Assembly: GCA_905250025.1 (NCBI GenBank)
Contig: CAJNOJ010000111.1
Location: 233,747 to 297,746 of the forward strand
Origin: Adineta ricciae
Taxonomy: Eukaryota > Rotifera > Eurotatoria > Adinetida > Adinetidae
Direction of reading: 5' to 3'
DNA length: 64,000 nt
In this document: positions 37,271 through 47,921 of the stretch, piece by piece
Layout: each line of letters begins with the position of its first letter
Position numbering within the stretch: position 1 is the first letter of the stretch
Position numbers and translations under genes: made by a program
The notes under the pieces: model-generated
What the model was told of the DNA's origin: nothing
What the model saw: the letters and a program-made list of their open reading frames with translations, nothing else
Database searches by the model: none

Positions 37271-38122
37271 CTACTTCGATTGTATTGCACTCCAAATTTC
37301 ATCGAGATTGACCTCTTCGAAGTTCCTTACTGTTCTCCATGTACCATACCCTTCTAAAGTTTCCTGTTTTGCTGATGTTAATAAGCCGATACATTTAATA
37401 CCAGCAGCGACAGCAGCACGAACACCTGATACGGAATCTTCGAAAATAATACACGAATTTTTATCCACATTCAAGCGTTTTGCTAATTCTAAGTAGATAT
37501 CCGGTTTTGGTTTGCCTTGATTTTGCAAGAAGAAATGAATTAATGTGAAAAGATCGATCAGAAACGTATCATTTACCAATGCCAAATTCTTCTGCAAGAA
37601 GAGCAACGTCGAAGAATGTTTTTTCGTCAATGTTTAGAATTCCTAATTCGAAATCGACCACTAAACGTGGAGCATTTGTTGCTAAGCCTACAAGAAAAAA
37701 GCTCATAGATATTTCACTAAAAAGTTTTCATCGTTGGCAACCAATTTTTAATTTCGTCCGATTTTGTTTTATGTATTCAAGTATTTTATCGAGACCTCTT
37801 GTTGGTTGAAGTTTTTCTTTCGCTAATTGACGAAATAACAATTCCTTTTCATCAGCTATCTTTTCTTGTTCCTCTTGAGATAGATGCGAGAGTAGTTCTC
37901 GCGTTATATCAGCATTCAATCGGCCTAAATAATATACATATAAAATAAGAGACAACGAAATTGTATAATGATCCATTTACCAGAGATGTATTTGTCAAAA
38001 AATTCTCGATCAATTAAAGATGCATTGACATTGACCTTAGCAAGAATTATTTGCCATGCTTCAAAATGTATTGGATCTGAATCGACAAGGGTACCATCAA
38101 GATCGAATAAAACTCCAAACAT
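37271..38122 (-). CDS. HAD hydrolase, beta-phosphoglucomutase-like
   Basis: Starts at ATG 38122 with LFDLGTLVDS-type motif I (FDLDGTLVDSDPIHFEAW), the D-x-D nucleophile pair of HAD phosphatases with the substrate-cap helix after it. The cap runs through LNADITRELLSHLSQEEQ. Motif II sits in GLATNAPRLVVDF (Ser/Thr as T-N-A), motif III is the Lys of KPKPDIYLELAKRL, and motif IV is CIIFEDSVSGVRAAVAAG with the acidic ED pair. At least three short introns are needed, including one of ~54 bp after KLKIG and one of ~61 bp after EEFGIG. The cap arrangement (subfamily IA) and GVRAAVAAG helix fit sugar-phosphate phosphatases or mutases such as beta-PGM, DOG1/2 or PUDP; substrate cannot be told. All catalytic residues are present. 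Confidence 0.85.
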
Positions 38123-38276
38123 TTCTACTAGTCCTTATGAAAATGTCTCTTTTCAATCTAAAAGTCTAGATACATTTATATGAGTTCTTTTATAATGTGC
38201 ACAAAAAAAGAGGAAAAAAACGTATAAATAGAGTGCTTGTATAAAAACAAGATATTTCATGCTTAATAATAAATTA

Positions 38277-40697
38277 TTAGCTCTTCGTTTCGAAACGCAT
38301 TGCTTCTTGAGCTGTTTTCATTAATAGTAAATCAATATCTGGAGTTGGTAAGACATTTTCGTGGGCGAGTGCCATACGACGCGGAAAGAAGATATAATCA
38401 AGCTATATATTCAATATTAAGGAAAGTATACGAGATAAAAAAAGACGTCTTACTGGATAGTTAATAAAATTACAAACATTGGACGTGTAAATGTCAGCAA
38501 AACGAGCGAGACGTCGATGAAAATATGTTGGTACAGTGTAAGTACGGAATACAGAACCAAAATACGGATTGAAGTAGTCACGAGATTTAGTTCTAGAAGG
38601 ATATGTCGATTAAGTTTAAACGAAGTTTTAATTTGGCCTACCTTTCTTCTTCTCGCTCTGCTACCCAATTTTTCATTAACGCATCTGCTTCAGAGCCCGG
38701 AATGACCTATAAATAAAATGGGAACATGAAAGTTTGAGGAATAGTTTTTCTATCTGAAGGGAGTAGATAATCAAGGCATCGAAAAGTTTCTTTTGTTCTC
38801 ACAACGTACTTGCAATTGATCGATAAGCCATTGGAGAACATTCAACTAAGAAATTCAATCAGTTTAGATGTGTAATGATCAAATCAAATTTGATTACCCA
38901 TCGAATAGTCTTTTGAAATGCTTCGGAATTAATCACGTTGATCTCATCCTTAAACATGATGAAAAAAGATTTGTTTTTTTCAAAGGTGACGACTGCTTAC
39001 TTCCACTTCTTCTAAAATAGCACCGGTTCGCCAACCATGTGTGAGAAATAAATCCTGAAAGAAAACTTGGAATGACATGCCAACAGGAAAATGCTCCACG
39101 TACTGCTAAGTCACCATAGATGTGATCACCAATATAGAGAACGTCATTGCCTTGCCAATGTGTCATATCAACAAGAGTTGTAAGATTGCCCTTTGGTACG
39201 TCAGTGGTAGCAACTTGTTTTTCCTATAAAAATTCAACTTACTTCGACATAAACTTTTCCTTTCTCTAATTTATACACTCGGTCCCATGATTTTGAATTA
39301 TTATTGATATTAATCTCCCTAAAAGGTCTAGAAGAAGCAAAACAGCAATCGAATGAGCGTTTCAGGATGACAAATAATCTGAACTGAACCTTTTTTGTGC
39401 GCCGAAAAATGACGGTTTTCGAGCTTGACATATAACAATATCGAAAAAGTCTTGCCATTTGTCTCCAAGCAGATAACTCATGCCACGATTAACGTACCAA
39501 AACGCACTGTTAGTTATTAAAAATAATTGTTTATTTGCATCTCGAAGTCGTTGCAAAAACGGCTTTAGACGAACATTTTCCTCAAAATAATTTCCTATCG
39601 CGTAAAATCACAATTGAACATTAGCGAATAGATCTCGTGGAATATCTTACCTACATCTTGTCCCGCTATTTGGTGCATAAGACCACTTTTATGAAAAGCG
39701 CCAACAGCTTCCTTAATTTTAAAAGTAGTTTGCAGAACTTTGAGAAAAAGTATCATACTCGAACATCGTAATGTACATATTCAGCAGCGAACGGAATACT
39801 ATTGTCAACGAAATACTACAAATGTTTGCAAAAATTAGTTTTCACTATATTTTATGAAGGTTTCTCTTCTGAGCATACCTGTATAACGTCTCTCAAAATA
39901 GTTATTTCAGGTATTGTGAAAATATCAACGTATTGAAACATGTTTGATGTCATCCCCAGATATCCAACTTCGTCGACAGACAATTTTGTCCCACGATGTG
40001 CTGCAATAACTTCTTCCTCTGATACCTGTCGCATACCACTGAGAAGAAAAAGACCAATAATTTATTTGAGTTCTTCAATGAAACCTACTGGTAAACAGTG
40101 CCTAATTGAATGTTATGATAGCTGTCAACTTTCATCAACCATCCACGTTTGATATCTAGATGAAGACCACGAGCTCCCATTCCAGGACGGAAGCAGAAAT
40201 CCATTATTTGATCAGGATACTTTATGGGAGAAAACAACATACAACTATGAGATTTCACAATAAAATGATCTTACCCGTAGGTTTTTTACAAGATATGCTT
40301 TTGTACGATCGTAAATCAATGAATGCAATGTCGACTTATATCTAGCTAGTGTGTAATCTATTGGAAATAGAGAAAACGTCATTGGCACGTCCAGCTAATC
40401 CATAATACAATTACAAACCAAAATCGAATCCGTAAACTTGTATTTTCTGTAAATTTAGTTCATTGTTAGCAAATATTCCATTTGGATCCATCTTTTCTGA
40501 GAAAGTTGATGTGGAGGCTAAAAATGAATTTACAAATGCTATTGGCGGAAAATTTGACTTTTACATAAAGATTCTTCTTTGAGTAATTCATAAATCTGTT
40601 GCAAATCTTTTAATTGACGAGTTTGTGTATATGAACGTCGAGACTGATAAAAAAGTTGCGGAATTGATCGATAATGTTGTTTAGTATTGCACAGCAT
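38277..40697 (-). CDS. 5'-nucleotidase domain protein, NT5DC2/3-like
   Basis: Minus-strand, about ten exons, ATG at 40697. The Arg/Gln-rich N-terminus (MLCNTKQHYRSIPQLFYQSR) would suit mitochondrial import. Then come GIFANNELNLQKIQVYGFDF with D-x-D-x-T motif I, RYPDQIMDFCFRPGMGARGLH, LMKVDSYHNIQLGTVYQGM, the KQLFLITNSAFWYVNRGMSY motif II segment, DIVICQARKPSFF, DVLYIGDHIYGDL (motif IV), HGWRTGAILEEVEDE, and a C-terminal FGSVFRT to LARFADIYTSN to FFPRR region. This order is that of NT5DC2/NT5DC3, HAD-family relatives of cytosolic IMP/GMP nucleotidase NT5C2 whose substrates are not settled. The stop (38277-38279) is only 155 bp from the start of the next HAD gene on the same strand. Confidence 0.88.
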
Positions 40698-41286
40698 TAT
40701 GCAGATCATCGACCTAGTGGCAGATAATCTTCTAATTATACCCTTGCACTTATTTCAAATAGAACAGACCTGAATCAATTTTGTCTAATTTATTTTTTCT
40801 CCTTTCCCTGCATCCATATCCATCACTATAACCATAAAACATACGACAGGCTATGCAGAGAACCATTTCGTTTACCCGTCGACAGAGGTCTATAGAGAAC
40901 AGAACGCATACTAACACAAGCGAAATGTTTCAATATAATTGCACGTAATCGAGAAAACCATACCTACAATTCAATTTCGCAGCACGAATATTGATCGTCT
41001 CTGTACATTCTTACGGTGAGACTGAAAAAAAAGTAACATTGATTGACAATTCTATTTCGTCGATCGCAGCCACAAGGCGCTCAAAATTACTTTTCTAAGT
41101 TTCCATCTACCGACGATTATTTCACTGAGTTTTTTTTTTCGTTTTATGCAGGAAGGTATACGCATACTTGTATAGATCAATCACCAGACTGTTATTTTTC
41201 CTTACTGTCGAAAAACATAGACATACATTCTATCGTCCAAGAATGAACGTTGAAATTGATCGATCGTTGTTAGAAAATGATTACCG
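40698..41286. other. Gene-free DNA upstream of the NT5DC-like gene
   Basis: No supportable gene; the open frame at 41043-41246 has random composition. Right edge passes into repeats. Confidence 0.45.
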
Positions 41287-41289
41287 TTA

Positions 41290-41600
41290 GGGTAATCGAG
41301 GTCGGGGAACTTGAATCCGAGGTTAGATTTAACTAATTATTAACTATAAATTAATTAGCTGTCAACTAGTCATAAATTATTAATATGCAGGGTAAGGGTT
41401 GATCGAAGGGTAATCGAGGTCGAGGATCTCGAATCCGAGGTTAGTCTCTCGAAATTCCAATTAGCTCATTAGCTAATTAGGCGATGGGAATTTTCTACGT
41501 TGTGGAGTAAGGGTTGACCGAAGGGTAATCGAGGTCAAGGAGCTCGAATCTGGTGTTAGTTTTTTCATGAACACTTTCTGACCCGTTTTTTGCGACAAAG
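41290..41600. repeat. Diverged tandem repeat, ~116-bp period, three copies
   Basis: The word GGGTAATCGAGGTC recurs at 41290, 41408 and 41523 and is followed each time by a conserved GAATCCGAGGTTAG-type end (GAATCTGGTGTTAG in the third). The latter two copies are preceded by AAGGGTTGA(T/C)CGA. The AT-rich remainder of each unit (AATTAGCT-like) aligns less well. Confidence 0.75.
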
Positions 41601-41914
41601 GATAAATTTTTTAGACGATAATGTTTTAGGTGGCAATAAGTAGAACAAAATGAAACAGCTGACTGACGTCCGATCGCTGGATCTCCATAGTCATCAGCAT
41701 ATTAATGAGATCACACACTTTTATAAACAGCTATACTATGCGAATATCATCTGATGCCATTCATTCAAAATAATGTTTCTCTTGCCAAGTGTTGTCTTCA
41801 ACAGTCACAGTAGCACAAAGAGGGTGACTTTTAAAGGAGGAATAGAGGAGAATGAATGAATTAGTTTCAAAAGTGACTCTAGACTAAATGGAAGAGTGAA
41901 AATGTACATGTACA

Positions 41915-41963
41915 GGCTAGCCGCGAGTGGCCGACTGGAGGGAGACCGACAAGCGACTAGTCG
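41915..41963. repeat. 49-bp hairpin repeat, copy 1
   Basis: GGCTAGCCGCGAGTGGCCGA opens the unit and GCGACTAGTCG closes it, so the ends are near-inverted. The core is CTGGAGGGAGACCGAC. Three more copies lie within 1.4 kb. Confidence 0.7.
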
Positions 41964-42245
41964 TCGATTTGCAGAATAATATTTTTAAGAACAAACTTTG
42001 TGATTTTCATAGAGTTTTAAGATTTCTTGGTCAGAAATTAATCTTTGCTCTGCACGAACATAGCTGGCAGCTATTTAAGGTTCCTCGTGGTGGAGAGAAG
42101 ATTGAAACCTATTCCAGAGAATCATATAGCTATGTAAAGCTTCTTAGTTTTTTATTATCAATTGATTTTCCGGAATGTGCTCATTTTCGGAAGGCGTCTT
42201 CGTCCGAATGAAGTTAAGATAGTAAAATGAGTACGCATGGGAACA

Positions 42246-42291
42246 GCTAGTCGTGAGTCGCCAACCGAAGGGAAGCCGACGAACGACTAGT
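42246..42291. repeat. 49-bp hairpin repeat, copy 2
   Basis: Ends CTAGTCGT and ACGACTAG are perfect 8-bp inverted repeats; core is CCGAAGGGAAGCCGACG. Confidence 0.7.
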
Positions 42292-42382
42292 TGTTTCTTT
42301 TGAAAATTAGTTGAAAAGTGAGATTTATAAGACTGTCGCAAATTGTCCATAATTTTTCTAAGGTATATATATATATGTTGGC

Positions 42383-42446
42383 GTCCAATGTGAGATTCGG
42401 GCCAATCTAAGATCCGCCTAGGCGAAAGTGGAATTCCACATTGGAC
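42383..42446. repeat. 64-bp inverted-repeat unit
   Basis: Perfect 10-bp ends GTCCAATGTG and CACATTGGAC enclose a 44-bp core. Possibly a tiny non-autonomous element or a hairpin. Confidence 0.6.
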
Positions 42447-42993
42447 TAGTTCAAAGTCGGATTACTACTGTTTTACAGCGTAAAACTCAATTTACTTCAC
42501 AAATTGATATGGCCCATAGGTAAGAGTAAGAGTATGAGCGATGCCGAGGTTTTCCTATCGATTGCCGACTTCAAAATGAAAATCTAAATTGTAGAAAAAG
42601 TTTTATTTAAGTTTTAGTAAAAAACGAGAAATTTTTAGTAAAAGTCACGTAGTGATCGGAAATCGACCTCAATTTTCATTTTGNATAGCATAGAAAAATA
42701 GAGTGAAACACGCTCTATCTTTTGGTAAAAAAAGAAATTTCTTTACGTCTCTGCCTAAGAAAATAACATACCTCCCTCACTACTTTTGGATTGCCCTAAG
42801 TATATGACATCTTTTCGAGCTTCAAGAAAAAACTATGTAGATCATCGACTTATTCAACTAAAAATGATACTAAAATATATACTTTAGGTCATGAAGTTGT
42901 GAAGAATTTCGGCTACTTTGCTAGAGACAAACTCAACAAGAACGAGGTATTTTTTAATATGAAAATATCATTAAATACTTATTAGGTACAAAC
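42447..42993. other. Unassigned DNA between hairpin repeats
   Basis: No gene; a single N at 42684. Confidence 0.4.
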
Positions 42994-43042
42994 GGCTAGC
43001 CGTGAGTGGCCGACCGGAGGGAGACCAACGAACGACTTGGCG
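42994..43042. repeat. 49-bp hairpin repeat, copy 3
   Basis: GGCTAGCCGTGAGTGGCCGA start, CCGGAGGGAGACC core and a less conserved ACGACTTGG end. Confidence 0.7.
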
Positions 43043-43271
43043 TTTAATTTCCAGATTAATCTTAAAGTGTACACTTGGAATAGCCTTATCAGGCTTCAAC
43101 GATTTTTAAAAAGGATTTGGCAAATGTATATTCCTCAATGAAAATATTGTAGAATGCACCATTTTGTTGAAAGCAGAGAAAAGAGCCATTTTTTTGTTAA
43201 AAGAGACAGGCTAATGTGTAAAATTTTCATGCGAGTAATGTGAAGATAGAACAACAGATGAAAAGGTGAAT

Positions 43272-43320
43272 GGCTGGTCGTGACTAGCCGACCGGAGGGA
43301 GGTTGACGAGCGACTAGCCA
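43272..43320. repeat. 49-bp hairpin repeat, copy 4
   Basis: TGGCTGGTCGT start and GCGACTAGCCA end are inverted at 9 of 11 positions; core CCGGAGGGAGG. Confidence 0.7.
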
Positions 43321-44140
43321 TTGGGGGATGGCGTTTTCAGTCAACACAGTTAGTTCTCGAGAATTACTCACTGACAAATGGCTAATCGGTTCGGTTCCTG
43401 AAAAAGAACAATCTCTGTCTTCTATTCACTCTAGTGTGTGCCATAGTGGCATGGTTCAGTTGAGGACTAGTAGCAATCGCAGTGTCTAAGTTGTCTTTCA
43501 AAGTGTTTGAATGTGGTCAGCATTGGGACGATTCTTTCAGAAAAGGGTCAGCGAATCCAAAGGATGAGCGCTACTTGTTTTATCAAAGCTCTTACATTTA
43601 TATTTCCTCTCAAGCAGCCGGATGTTGCTCAGCTGTTGAGTTGTTGGTGCTACTTCCGCAACTTGTTTGTGAATCTCTTGTATCAAGGGATGTGAAGAAA
43701 CCTCCAGCTACGGACTTGATCGTAAGCTGAATCGACTAATCGAACGAATGATCTTATGTAAGATCAAGACTCACGTCGCTGAACCTACCTGAGGTGACTG
43801 GAAAGGATGAGAGTTGAAGAGAATGGATGTGGATGAGATGATAAGGGTGTTTTATTAGATGAAATCAAATAAAACACTAAAGAAAATGATAACAAAAGAC
43901 TGATTGAAAAGAGAAAAATAAGAACATATATACAGATCGAAGATGATCTGAGAAAAAAAACTAGAAAAAGAAGAAAACAACGAAGAAATACAATCACAAA
44001 GATCACCATGAGAACGGACATGATAACCAAACGAAAACTGAAACGACAGGAAAGAAAGAAAAAGATATACATATATATGTACAGAAATGGAAGAAAACAA
44101 CTCTGTAGAAGGTAGCGTCATGAAGTAATATCCAATGACG
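43321..44140. other. Unassigned DNA downstream of the SANT ORF
   Basis: Purine-rich on + from about 43800; likely 3' non-coding part of the minus-strand LINE fragment. No other gene seen. Confidence 0.4.
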
Positions 44141-45220
44141 CTAACATTGTCTTCTTCGATTGAGCTCTGGTGTAGCTTTCCCGATTATTTTTCGCAGCTT
44201 GTCCACTTCTTGATATGTTGAACTGAACCACATTTTTGAGCGCATTCGCTTCTCCTCTGACGCCTGGTTACATAACTTTTCTATAGTTATAGCTCCAGCG
44301 TAAATCAGAATTGATAACTGGTTCCAAGTTGGTTCGCCATTCATCTTCCAAATAATCTGATCACTCATAATGAGATCGACTTTATCTATGATAGATTGTG
44401 TGCCAAAATTAGGTATGATCCGTCTGGTCGGTTTACGGTATACCTCACAACCTATTTTTCTTGATTTTTTCAAGTACTTAGCGAATAGTACTTCGATCGG
44501 GTCTTTTTCAGATTTTTCCTTGGTTTTGTCCAGTTTAAGGTTGTCTTTTACCGAACTGGGAGTCCCCGCAAGAACTACCCCTAATTTTTCCTTCTTTTTA
44601 GGACTTACAGCTCTGTTTACCTCTTGACTGTTATCAATGCCTGTGTTCTGATGTTGTTGTACACCAACGTCGGCTGTTACAGCCAAGACAGTGTTGTCCT
44701 GTTCATTTGCCGCGTCTAGTGAAATGGTTCGGGCTCTTATATCAGACCATTTACTACTTAGGCTTGCCTTAGATCGTATAGGCAACTTCATGGTACTCCA
44801 AGCTTCCACGACTTTTGTCCATGAAAGCTTTCCTTTCGGATCGGTATGTAGGGTGGCCAACTGCTTCAGCTCTTCTTCCTCACGGCTTGTCCATTGTCCT
44901 ACTCTACTCTGTTTAACAGAGATTCCTGTACTCGACCCTTTTAATTGTCCAGAAGGACTTTTTTCGAGCGATTGAGTACGTTGAGTGACTGTATGAATGT
45001 CAACCGTAACCTTTTTTCTTTTTCTATTTACATTATCTCCAGGTCTTCCTCCGTCCACTCTGGTTGATGTAGTTTCCGGATTCGTCTGAAGAGATGGTTG
45101 ACAAACAGTATCTGTATGTCTAGTTGGCGACGTTAGCTTCAAACGACTACGTGTAATCATTTTTACTAACAGGGAAACCCCTCGTGAAGGTGCCACCTTG
45201 TTTCCCCTCGTGCGTGTCAC
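44141..45220 (-). CDS. SANT/Myb-domain LINE-derived ORF (no RT)
   Basis: About 359 open codons read from the right; no ATG near the start, the first in-frame ATG being ~20 codons in (LLVKMITRSR). A Myb/SANT-like domain lies at ~residues 109-165: GQWTSREEEELKQLATLH, LSWTKVVEAW, SLSSKWSDIRAR, with the spaced tryptophans. Near the C-terminus, PTWNQLSILIYAGAITIEKL followed by MRSKMWF and VDKLRKIIGK resembles the segment that precedes the reverse transcriptase in several LINE ORFs. No RT follows the stop at 44141. I read it as the N-terminal piece of a LINE protein using SANT for DNA targeting, truncated on both sides: a foldback element abuts its 5' end exactly at 45221. Domestication is possible but unsupported. 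Confidence 0.6.
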   Translation of the reverse strand: MTRTRGNKVAPSRGVSLLVKMITRSRLKLTSPTRHTDTVCQPSLQTNPETTSTRVDGGRPGDNVNRKRKKVTVDIHTVTQRTQSLEKSPSGQLKGSSTGISVKQSRVGQWTSREEEELKQLATLHTDPKGKLSWTKVVEAWSTMKLPIRSKASLSSKWSDIRARTISLDAANEQDNTVLAVTADVGVQQHQNTGIDNSQEVNRAVSPKKKEKLGVVLAGTPSSVKDNLKLDKTKEKSEKDPIEVLFAKYLKKSRKIGCEVYRKPTRRIIPNFGTQSIIDKVDLIMSDQIIWKMNGEPTWNQLSILIYAGAITIEKLCNQASEEKRMRSKMWFSSTYQEVDKLRKIIGKATPELNRRRQC

Positions 45221-45533
45221 TACCCAGGTTATTATGGCACGGTCGGTTCCGGCCGGTTAGGTTCGTTTTCCGACCATTTCCTTGCCGCCTGATTCCGGCC
45301 GGAAGTTCAAACGTAGGTTCCAGTCATTTCCCGACCGTTTCCTGCAAACTTCGAGCTGGAGACGGTCAGGAACTGATCGGATACTTCCTGTGCAATTCCG
45401 GCCGGAATCCGGCGGTAAAGAACCTGTCGGAACTTGCTGGAATCGGCGAAAACTGTGCCGGAATCGAGAAGAACTGTACCGGAACCGACTCAGATTTCAA
45501 CGGATCCAGTCGCCGGAATGATCGACCTGGGTA
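45221..45533. mobile_element. Foldback-like element 1, TACCCAGGT termini
   Basis: Begins TACCCAGGT and ends ACCTGGGTA. The 313-bp interior is much richer in G+C than its surroundings. Its left half is dense in TTCC/CCGG words (TTCCGGCCGG) and its right half in the complementary GGAA/CCGG words, so it should fold on itself over most of its length. A TA dinucleotide at each end could be a target duplication. There is no coding capacity. It shares terminal sequence with the element at 58600-58794 although the cores differ. Confidence 0.7.
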
Positions 45534-46394
45534 ATTAGATGACGAGGCATTTGGCCATTTATTTCAACTTTCCTACATATTTGTTACAGTCGAGAAGTAA
45601 GACTAGAAGGACGCCCAGTCGTAACGGCGACGACACTTCAAAAGAGGAAAGAAAATTCAGAAATCTACTGAATTTGCTGTCTCCCTTGCGTATCGCCAGC
45701 GTAGTATACCTAAGACGTGTAAGTCTTTTGGCTTTTTACAGCGAGAGAGAACTCTGACGACATGGAGAGTGCTACTTTCACTGTGACAACAGTAATAGTT
45801 TTAGTTCAGCTACTAGTGTAACTGCTAAAGTTGAGGACAGGCCACAGTGAGTAGCAAAGAGAGATGCTTCGCGATACGACCACATTTCCTTTCTCCACCA
45901 CATTGATCAACACTAACCCCTATTCGAAAACGTGCAAATGAATCTTATCGGGACATTACTGCCACGGGTAAGCCATCAGCGCCATTCAAATAATTAGTGT
46001 ATGTCGATAGAGCAGAGAAAAAGATGTTCTTTTCTTAAGAAGCTTGTTACTAATCTCAAACTGTAACGAGCCTCAATGATGTCACGTCTTACTTTCGGCC
46101 ATCCAGGAAATTCGAGAAAACTAGCCTAAACCCACGTCACGGACGTAATATCACTCGGCCGACACTCACCACATAATTTACTTCAACAAACAAAACGCAA
46201 TACCTACAGAGGAATAACTCGTTACCCTCTATCAGAGCGGTTCGGCAGTTCTCCAGAGATCATCTATATCCTTCAAAAAGCCCTAGATCCCCGAATAGAG
46301 ACATCGTTACTACCGCCGTTTACCCACGCTTCATTAAATGGAGTGGAAAAATGAACTTCACACCCATTTAAAGTTTGCTAATAAGTTGAGCGCA
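45534..46394. other. Unassigned DNA between mobile elements
   Basis: No gene or clear repeat recognised; short frames only. Confidence 0.4.
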
Positions 46395-46556
46395 TTTTAT
46401 ACCCAATGCTTCTAAACATTCGCTTTACCGGATATAATTGTGAAAATTGAATGCCAGCTATGCCGAGAGAAACTTCGGACGGAACCAGCTAGTTCTGATT
46501 TATTTCAATTTTTTCCTAAAAAAAACTGATAAAAAATAACACATAAGACAGGCACG
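46395..46556 (-). repeat. Direct repeat A, copy 1
   Basis: About 160 bp with conserved words CCCAATGC, TTCGCTTTACCGGATATAA, TGTGAAAATTGAATGCCAGC, AACTTCGGACGGAACCAGCT and CTGATAAAAAATAACAC. The same segment recurs at 47030 and 57205 in the same orientation, each at the edge of an R2-like copy. Confidence 0.85.
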
Positions 46557-46569
46557 TTTAATTAGCGGA

Positions 46570-46995
46570 TGCTCAACCGTTTATGGTGTTACTCGAGGAT
46601 CGTGAGTTGACCGGGTTGGAGAATCATTATCAATCGTGTTAGAGTCTGAATGCGCGTGCCGAGTTATAGTTGCTCGAACTTTTCGTCGTGTGCTCGTTGG
46701 AAGTGCGTATTCAGTTTGATCTAAAGGAGTTGCAGACACCAACTAGATTTGGAGCTATTCGCAAGGTTACTTCTCATGTCTTATACTTCTAAGAATCGTG
46801 CAAGGAACCGACATGCATTTCACCTCCCCGGGGCGTACGTGGTCGACTACTTATGTAGTTTTCCGGACGAAGCTCTGTCATACTAATCGATTCAAGCAGT
46901 GGTCGGACCAGTTTCCATTCAGTATTTCAACTTTAGAGGTAAACACCTGTTCGAACTGACGCCGACCTTAGAAGAAATAGACTACCACCCTTCCC
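46570..46995 (-). mobile_element. Isolated 5' region of an R2-like element
   Basis: Aligns at roughly three-quarters identity by eye with 56630-57080, the 5' leader and start of the R2-like ORF at 53194-56736 (shared words: GAATCATTATCAATC, TCTGAATGCGC, GTGCGTATTCAG, GAGTTGCAGAC, TTTCCGGACGAAG). It is directly bounded by repeat A on both sides, so the rest of the element is missing. Confidence 0.65.
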
Positions 46996-47029
46996 TTCAC
47001 AATCAATCATAGCAAACAAAAGTCAATAG

Positions 47030-47192
47030 ATTAAGCATATTTTACACCCAATGCCTCTAAACGTTCGCTTTACCGGATATAATTGTGAAAATTGAATGCC
47101 AGCTATCCTGAGGGAAACTTCGGACGAAACTAGCTAGTTCTGATTTATTTCAATTTGTTTCTCAAAAAAAACTGATAAAAAATAACACACAG
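47030..47192 (-). repeat. Direct repeat A, copy 2
   Basis: Same segment as at 46395 with a few substitutions (CGTTCGCTTTACCGGATATA, GAAACTTCGGACGAAACTAG). Lies at the 3' end of R2-like copy 1 once the LINE at 47219-52831 is removed. Confidence 0.85.
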
Positions 47193-47201
47193 AGAAACGA
47201 C

Positions 47202-47218
47202 AGATTGAAACATACATT
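47202..47218. repeat. LINE target-site duplication, left copy
   Basis: AGATTGAAACATACATT, identical to 52832-52848. Confidence 0.85.
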
Positions 47219-47921
47219 CACTTCTCCTTTTGACACTATACGATTAAGACGTATTTCTTTCTCGCTACAGCTGACTAACATTTCAATAGAACGAAAAGAG
47301 TCTTTGTTCTCATCACACAATAACATATTCAAGAGCATCGTACTGTGCTCCAAACCTTCGTATTAGGGGAATTTGGAGAAATTCAAGCATGAGTAACGAA
47401 CGATATACAAAATCGTCGACTCTGAGTCAACCAAAACCAGCAATTCGTCTCATTATAGTTCGCTCGCAACATCGGAATTGTACAAACAGACGTACCAAAG
47501 CTTAATGGACAGTGAAATCACCGGCCCAAACGATCAATACAACTGCTCGTCCAACAATGGGATCGGAAACCCTCCTGCAAAAATCCAAACAACGAACCCT
47601 TTAATAAACTCTCCATGTCGTGGACATCTGTCATCATCCGAAATGGATGGGTCGAGGAACAATTCTTCTAAACACGACTCTACAAGTAGAAAAAAGCAAA
47701 ACAAAATCACACATTTAATTATCAACAACAATCGTATGATACACCAACAACAGCTACGGAAGCAAGGGTCTTAATATTAGCTAGTAACTCAAGCTCTCCG
47801 AACTTGACGAATATTAATGTTAATACAAGCTTAATGTCACCTGAAATCCCACCAGCACCACAGAGCGCTGATCCGGACAGGGACGTCCTGAACGATCCAA
47901 TCTCGGGGGAAGCGAAAGCCT

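Noticed and set aside
41915-43320. Possible CRISPR-like array from regularly recurring 49-bp units
   Set aside because: Spacing is irregular (280-740 bp), the genome is eukaryotic, and the units diverge.
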